A stretch of DNA of 64,000 nt from Pseudomonadota bacterium (GTDB taxonomy: Bacteria > Desulfobacterota > Desulfovibrionia > Desulfovibrionales > Desulfovibrionaceae), in NCBI GenBank assembly GCA_023433925.1, contig JAEYTO010000068.1, positions 10,308-74,307 of the forward strand. Direction: 5' to 3'. The translations under genes were made by a program, and so were the position numbers. Below, piece after piece: positions 60,535 to 64,000 of this stretch. Below the pieces are notes generated by a model. It was given only the letters and a program-made list of their open reading frames with translations, did no database searches and was not told where the DNA came from. Position 1 is the first letter of the stretch. Each line of letters begins with the position of its first letter.

Positions 60535-62310
60535 ATGAACATTTTCAGGAACATGCGGGTGCGGAACAAAATCCTCTTCCTTGTGGCCGTCCTTCTCTGC
60601 CTTATCGCTCTGGTGGGCTATAACGGCATCGACAAGATGGACACCATCGATGTTCTGGCCGACACCATGTATCGTAATGACCTGCGGGGCCTGAACGAGA
60701 TCATGGATGCCAACCTCCATCTTCAATACATGGTCCGTGAGCAGAAAGGTTTTCTTCTCGCTTCGAGCGAAACGGAACGGCGCGAATACCGAGAGAGATT
60801 CGAGCGGAACAGGCAGGGAATGCAGGAAAGCCTGGATGCCGCGGAAGGACGCTTCCGATCTTCCGAGGCCAAGCAGGTCATAGCCGAGCTTAAGGAGGCC
60901 TTGAGGCAATCCGAGGAGATCAACGCACGCATCTTTGAGCTGGGCGCCAGGGAATCCCTGACCGAGCGCCGGGAATCCGTGACTCTAACACAGGGTCAGG
61001 CGCAGCAGATTTTGAGCAGGATCGAGGAGCATGTGGATTGGCTGGTCACGCGCAAGGTGAATAATGGCAAGGTGGCGGCCGAGACCATCGAGACAACCTA
61101 CCGGCATGGCCGGTTGATAACGATCGTTCTTATCGCCTCGAGCCTGCTCATCGGCCTTGTCTTGGGCATGATAGTGGCCGGCCTCATCAGCAAGCCCCTG
61201 GGCAAGGGAGTCGATTTCGCTCGGCGGGTGGCGGATGGGGAACTCGAATACACTCTGGCGATTGATCAGAAGGACGAGGTGGGCATTCTGGCTCAAGCGA
61301 TGAACAAGATGGTCGCCAACCTCAAGGACAAGATCGCCGAGGCAGATGGCAAGAGCCGCGAGGCGGCCGCCGAGGCCGAGAAGGCCAGGAGGGCCATGCA
61401 GGAGGCCGAGGCCGCGCGCAAGCAGGCCGAGAACGCCAAGCGCGAAGGCATGCTTCTGGCCGCCTCCCATCTGGAGGAGATCGTCGAGCGGCTGACCTCC
61501 GCCTCGGAGGAGCTGGCGGCGCAGGTGGAGCAGTCCAGCCACGGCGCCGAGCAGCAGAAGGCAAGGGTGAGCGAGACCGCCACGGCCATGGAGGAGATGA
61601 ACGCCACCGTCCTCGAAGTCGCCCGCAATGCCTCCACGGCCGCGGACAGCTCCGATTCGGCCAGAAAGCGCGCCCAGGACGGGGCCGAAGTTGTCAGCCA
61701 GGTCGTTTCGGCCATCGGCGAGGTGCATGAGCAGTCCATGGTCCTGAACAGGAACATGCTCTCCTTGGGGCAGCAGGCCGAGGATATCGGCAAGATCATG
61801 AACGTCATCAGCGACATCGCCGACCAGACCAACCTCCTGGCGCTCAACGCGGCCATCGAGGCGGCCCGCGCGGGCGAGGCCGGCCGGGGCTTCGCGGTCG
61901 TGGCGGACGAGGTGCGCAAGCTCGCCGAGAAGACCATGACCGCCACGAAGGAGGTGGGGCAGGCCATTTCCGCCATCCAGCAGGGCACGCGCGCCAACAT
62001 GGACAGCGTCAACGGCGCCGTGCAGACCATCGAAAAAGTCACCCACCTGGCGCAGACCTCGGGCGGAGCCCTGCGCGAGATCGTCAGCCTCGTGGACCAG
62101 GCCACGGATCAGGTTCGTTCGATCGCCACTGCCTCGGAGCAGCAATCCTCGGCCAGCGAGGAGATCAACAAGGCCATCGAGGAGATCAACACCATCTCCG
62201 GCGAGACAGCCGACGCGATGACCCAGTCGGCTCGGGCCGTGTCCGACCTGGCGGGCCAGTCCCAGACTCTCCAGACGCTTATCCAGCGGATGAAGTCGGA
62301 GGGGGTATGA
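60535..62310 (+). CDS. Methyl-accepting chemotaxis protein (transmembrane)
   Basis: A 591-aa chemoreceptor. The ATG at 60535 follows AAGGAG; the frame is open upstream without a site. TM1 (about 11-31), a periplasmic four-helix-bundle-like sensor (about 32-190, many Glu/Arg helices) and TM2 (about 193-217) lead into HAMP (SKPLGKGVDFARRVADGELEYT in order). A long coiled coil follows, then the conserved hairpin tip DQTNLLALNAAIEAARAGE and GRGFAVVADEVRKLAEK. It lacks a C-terminal CheR pentapeptide (ends MKSEGV). CheW follows with an ATGA overlap. The ligand is unknown. Confidence 0.95.
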   Translation: MNIFRNMRVRNKILFLVAVLLCLIALVGYNGIDKMDTIDVLADTMYRNDLRGLNEIMDANLHLQYMVREQKGFLLASSETERREYRERFERNRQGMQESLDAAEGRFRSSEAKQVIAELKEALRQSEEINARIFELGARESLTERRESVTLTQGQAQQILSRIEEHVDWLVTRKVNNGKVAAETIETTYRHGRLITIVLIASSLLIGLVLGMIVAGLISKPLGKGVDFARRVADGELEYTLAIDQKDEVGILAQAMNKMVANLKDKIAEADGKSREAAAEAEKARRAMQEAEAARKQAENAKREGMLLAASHLEEIVERLTSASEELAAQVEQSSHGAEQQKARVSETATAMEEMNATVLEVARNASTAADSSDSARKRAQDGAEVVSQVVSAIGEVHEQSMVLNRNMLSLGQQAEDIGKIMNVISDIADQTNLLALNAAIEAARAGEAGRGFAVVADEVRKLAEKTMTATKEVGQAISAIQQGTRANMDSVNGAVQTIEKVTHLAQTSGGALREIVSLVDQATDQVRSIATASEQQSSASEEINKAIEEINTISGETADAMTQSARAVSDLAGQSQTLQTLIQRMKSEGV

Positions 62311-62786
62311 GCACGAATCGCGGCATCCAGGATACGAGCCTGCTGCAGCTGGTGACCTTCGGCATTGGCGAGGAGGAGTTCGGGCTGGACATCCTCAAGG
62401 TTCAGGAGATCATCCGCACCGTCGAAGTCACCAAGGTGCCCAGCGCGCCGGCTTTCGTGGACGGCGTCATCAACCTGCGCGGCAGGATCATTCCGATCAT
62501 CACCCTGCGCAAGCGCTTCGGCCTGCCCCCGCGTCAGGAGGACAAGAATACGCGCATCATCGTCATCGAGCTTCCCAAGGCCATTGTCGGCTTCGTGGTG
62601 GATTGGGTCTCGGAGGTGCTGCGCATATCCGCGAGCACGGTCGAGCCGCCTCCGGCGATCATCTCGGGCATCGAGTCCGATTACATCAGCGGCGTCGGCA
62701 AGCTCCAGGACAGGCTGCTCATCCTCCTCGACCTGGACAGGATTCTGGGTCAGCGCGAGCAGGAGATCCTGGCGCGTTCGGTGTGA
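62307..62786 (+). CDS. cheW: Chemotaxis coupling protein CheW
   Basis: A 159-aa CheW-domain protein. LVTFGIGEEEFGLDILKVQEI starts the fold; VDGVINLRGRIIPIITLRKRFGL and ISGVGKLQDRLLILLDLDRIL are family signatures. Length is normal for a single-domain CheW. It is translationally coupled (ATGA) to the chemoreceptor gene. No CheA is in the window, so it must connect this receptor to a kinase encoded elsewhere. Confidence 0.96.
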   Translation: MSTNRGIQDTSLLQLVTFGIGEEEFGLDILKVQEIIRTVEVTKVPSAPAFVDGVINLRGRIIPIITLRKRFGLPPRQEDKNTRIIVIELPKAIVGFVVDWVSEVLRISASTVEPPPAIISGIESDYISGVGKLQDRLLILLDLDRILGQREQEILARSV

Positions 62787-63716
62787 TCAGGACCTGCGCT
62801 CCAGCATGGCCACGCCCAGCACCACGAGGCCCATGCCGAGCCACTGGTCAAGTGTCAGCGTCTCGCCGAGCACGACGTTGGAGGCCAGGACCGTGACCAC
62901 CGGGCCGAGGGTGCTGATCAGGGCCGCCTGGGTGGAGCCGACTCGCCGGATGCCCTCGAAGAGGAGAAAGAAGGGGATGACGGTGCAGAAGAGGGCCATG
63001 GCGAAAACATAGGCAAAGCCGAGCGGGCTGACCTGGAAGCCGGTGGCCGGGCCGGAGGCGATGAAATACGCCGTGACCATGATGAAGGTGAAGGTGTTGG
63101 CGATGATCGTGAAGGTCGTGCTGCCGGTCCGGCGGGTGACGACCTGCGCCAGGAGCAGGAAGAGCGAATAGGAGAAGGCCGCGGCCAGGGCATAGCCGGC
63201 GCCGAGCAGCATGCCGCCGTCGAGGCCGCCGTTCAGGACCCCGACCACCAGCGCCAGGCCCGCTTCGATCAGGACGAGCATGGCCAGTTGGATCAGGGTG
63301 GGCATGGTCCTGGAGAAAAGGCTCGTGAGGATCAGGATGAAGATCGGGTAGGAGAAGAAGAGGAGCCGCTCCACGCCCACCGGGATGAGCGAGATGGCCT
63401 TGAAGTCCGTGTAGACGGAGACGAAATAGCACGCCCCGGCGGCCAGGCAGGCCCCCCAGTCGGCCCTGGACAGGCCCCGAATGGCCGAAACGGCCGTGCG
63501 CCGGCTCCGGAAGCCGCCCCAGAACATGGGCGCGGCCAGGGCGAACCGCACGAACATCAGCACCGCCAGCCCGATCCCTTCGGCAAAGGCCAGCTTCACC
63601 AGAACGCCCTTGAAGGCGAACAGGACCGCCGCCAGAAAGCACAGCGCCAGCCCCCAGCGGGCTTCAAGAAAGCCCCTGGCCGGGGCGGCATCGATAAAGG
63701 AGTCGGAAGAGGACAT
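62787..63716 (-). CDS. EamA-family (DMT) transporter
   Basis: A 309-aa inner-membrane protein with about ten helices and two EamA repeats. The start at 63716 follows AGGAG, and the long upstream frame is rejected. Family features are FKGVLVKLAFAEGIG in helix 1-2, ERLLFFSYPIFILIL, and STQAALISTLGPVVTVLASNVVLGETLTLDQWLG in sequence order near the end. Substrates of this family are amino acids, metabolites or drugs. The gene ends one base after the convergent cheW stop, with no room for a terminator. Confidence 0.93.
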   Translation of the reverse strand: MSSSDSFIDAAPARGFLEARWGLALCFLAAVLFAFKGVLVKLAFAEGIGLAVLMFVRFALAAPMFWGGFRSRRTAVSAIRGLSRADWGACLAAGACYFVSVYTDFKAISLIPVGVERLLFFSYPIFILILTSLFSRTMPTLIQLAMLVLIEAGLALVVGVLNGGLDGGMLLGAGYALAAAFSYSLFLLLAQVVTRRTGSTTFTIIANTFTFIMVTAYFIASGPATGFQVSPLGFAYVFAMALFCTVIPFFLLFEGIRRVGSTQAALISTLGPVVTVLASNVVLGETLTLDQWLGMGLVVLGVAMLERRS

Positions 63717-64000
63717 TCGGGCCTGCTCCTGATACGCGGCGCAAACGAGGGACGGTATGCCAAGGGGCGCCTTCAGGCAAGCGGCGGAAGGCGTCACGGC
63801 GCTTTTGGCCGATCCGCAACTGCCGGGCTTCGACAGTCTCCCATCCTGGCCGCGCGGCATGTTTCTCGACAGGCCGCTGAACAGGATTGCATCCGGCATG
63901 GCCTCGCGCCTTCTCGAGCCTGAAGCGCCAGGCTCATGCCGGCGGATATGCGCGGGGGCCAGGGCATTTGCTTTTGAAAACGCTTGGCAAGCCATGCGCT
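63717..64000. other. Right window edge, no gene seen
   Basis: The minus-strand frame of the EamA gene stays open here but lacks a ribosome site and family resemblance. I see nothing else. Confidence 0.35.

Overview
The window looks like chromosomal DNA from a high-GC Gram-negative bacterium. It encodes a classical outer-membrane autotransporter, a lipoprotein, an NtrC-type sigma54 activator and an MCP/CheW pair. A Desulfovibrio-like (Desulfobacterota) host is my best guess. It rests on the gene mix and on the style of the REP-like repeats, recalled from memory, and is not proven by any marker gene here.

Region 1 (1-9020, minus strand). A decayed integrase tail lies at the left edge. Next to it is a tightly coupled operon, in transcription order: SPFH/prohibitin-like membrane protein, 66-aa two-TM protein, ABC_sub_bind-type periplasmic binding protein, an MFS carrier fused to two sensor-like extracytoplasmic segments, an ornithine/alanine-racemase-like PLP enzyme, a second binding protein, and a 503-aa protein I do not recognise. 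Most junctions overlap or nearly touch. A lone secreted Cys-rich protein (9494-9979, plus) follows.

Region 2 (10132-49787) is a two-armed PKS/NRPS biosynthetic locus. The minus-strand arm (25751 to 10132) starts with a four-gene cassette of 3-hydroxyacyl-CoA dehydrogenase, ACP, acyl-CoA dehydrogenase and FkbH-like enzyme. That is the known route to hydroxymalonyl/methoxymalonyl-ACP, and no O-methyltransferase is present. It continues with PKS AT-ACP-KS-AT-DH-KR-ACP, PKS KS-AT (no ACP), a cyclic-peptide-type ABC exporter and a type II thioesterase. The plus-strand arm is one 5751-aa protein, ACP-aminotransferase-(C-A-T)x4-TE-E, followed by a Sfp-type phosphopantetheinyl transferase. The KS-AT protein lacks an ACP and the NRPS begins with one followed by an aminotransferase, so the two arms appear to rebuild one MycA/McyE-like beta-aminoacyl module split across two divergent operons. 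The inferred product is a beta-amino (possibly hydroxylated and unsaturated) acyl tetrapeptide, possibly macrocyclic, with an epimerisation step near the end. Between the arms lie a DUF697-like membrane protein and an autotransporter carrying a serine beta-lactamase/D-aminopeptidase-like (S12) domain.

Two unusual points stand out in the NRPS arm. The epimerisation domain follows the thioesterase, which has Cys in place of Ser. A REP-like hairpin repeat is also inserted in frame, without stops, in both the NRPS (T1-C2 linker) and the phosphopantetheinyl transferase.

Region 3 (49828-62786) is regulatory and sensory: a receiver-only regulator, a degenerate 6-phosphogluconate-dehydrogenase-like protein, a tiny exported peptide gene with palindromic operators and a perfect terminator, a peptide-binding lipoprotein coupled to a membrane histidine kinase, an NtrC-type regulator, a soluble hybrid-less kinase, a NarL-type kinase/regulator pair, and MCP plus CheW. 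An EamA drug/metabolite transporter (62787-63716) closes the window. No rRNA, tRNA or CRISPR array was seen.
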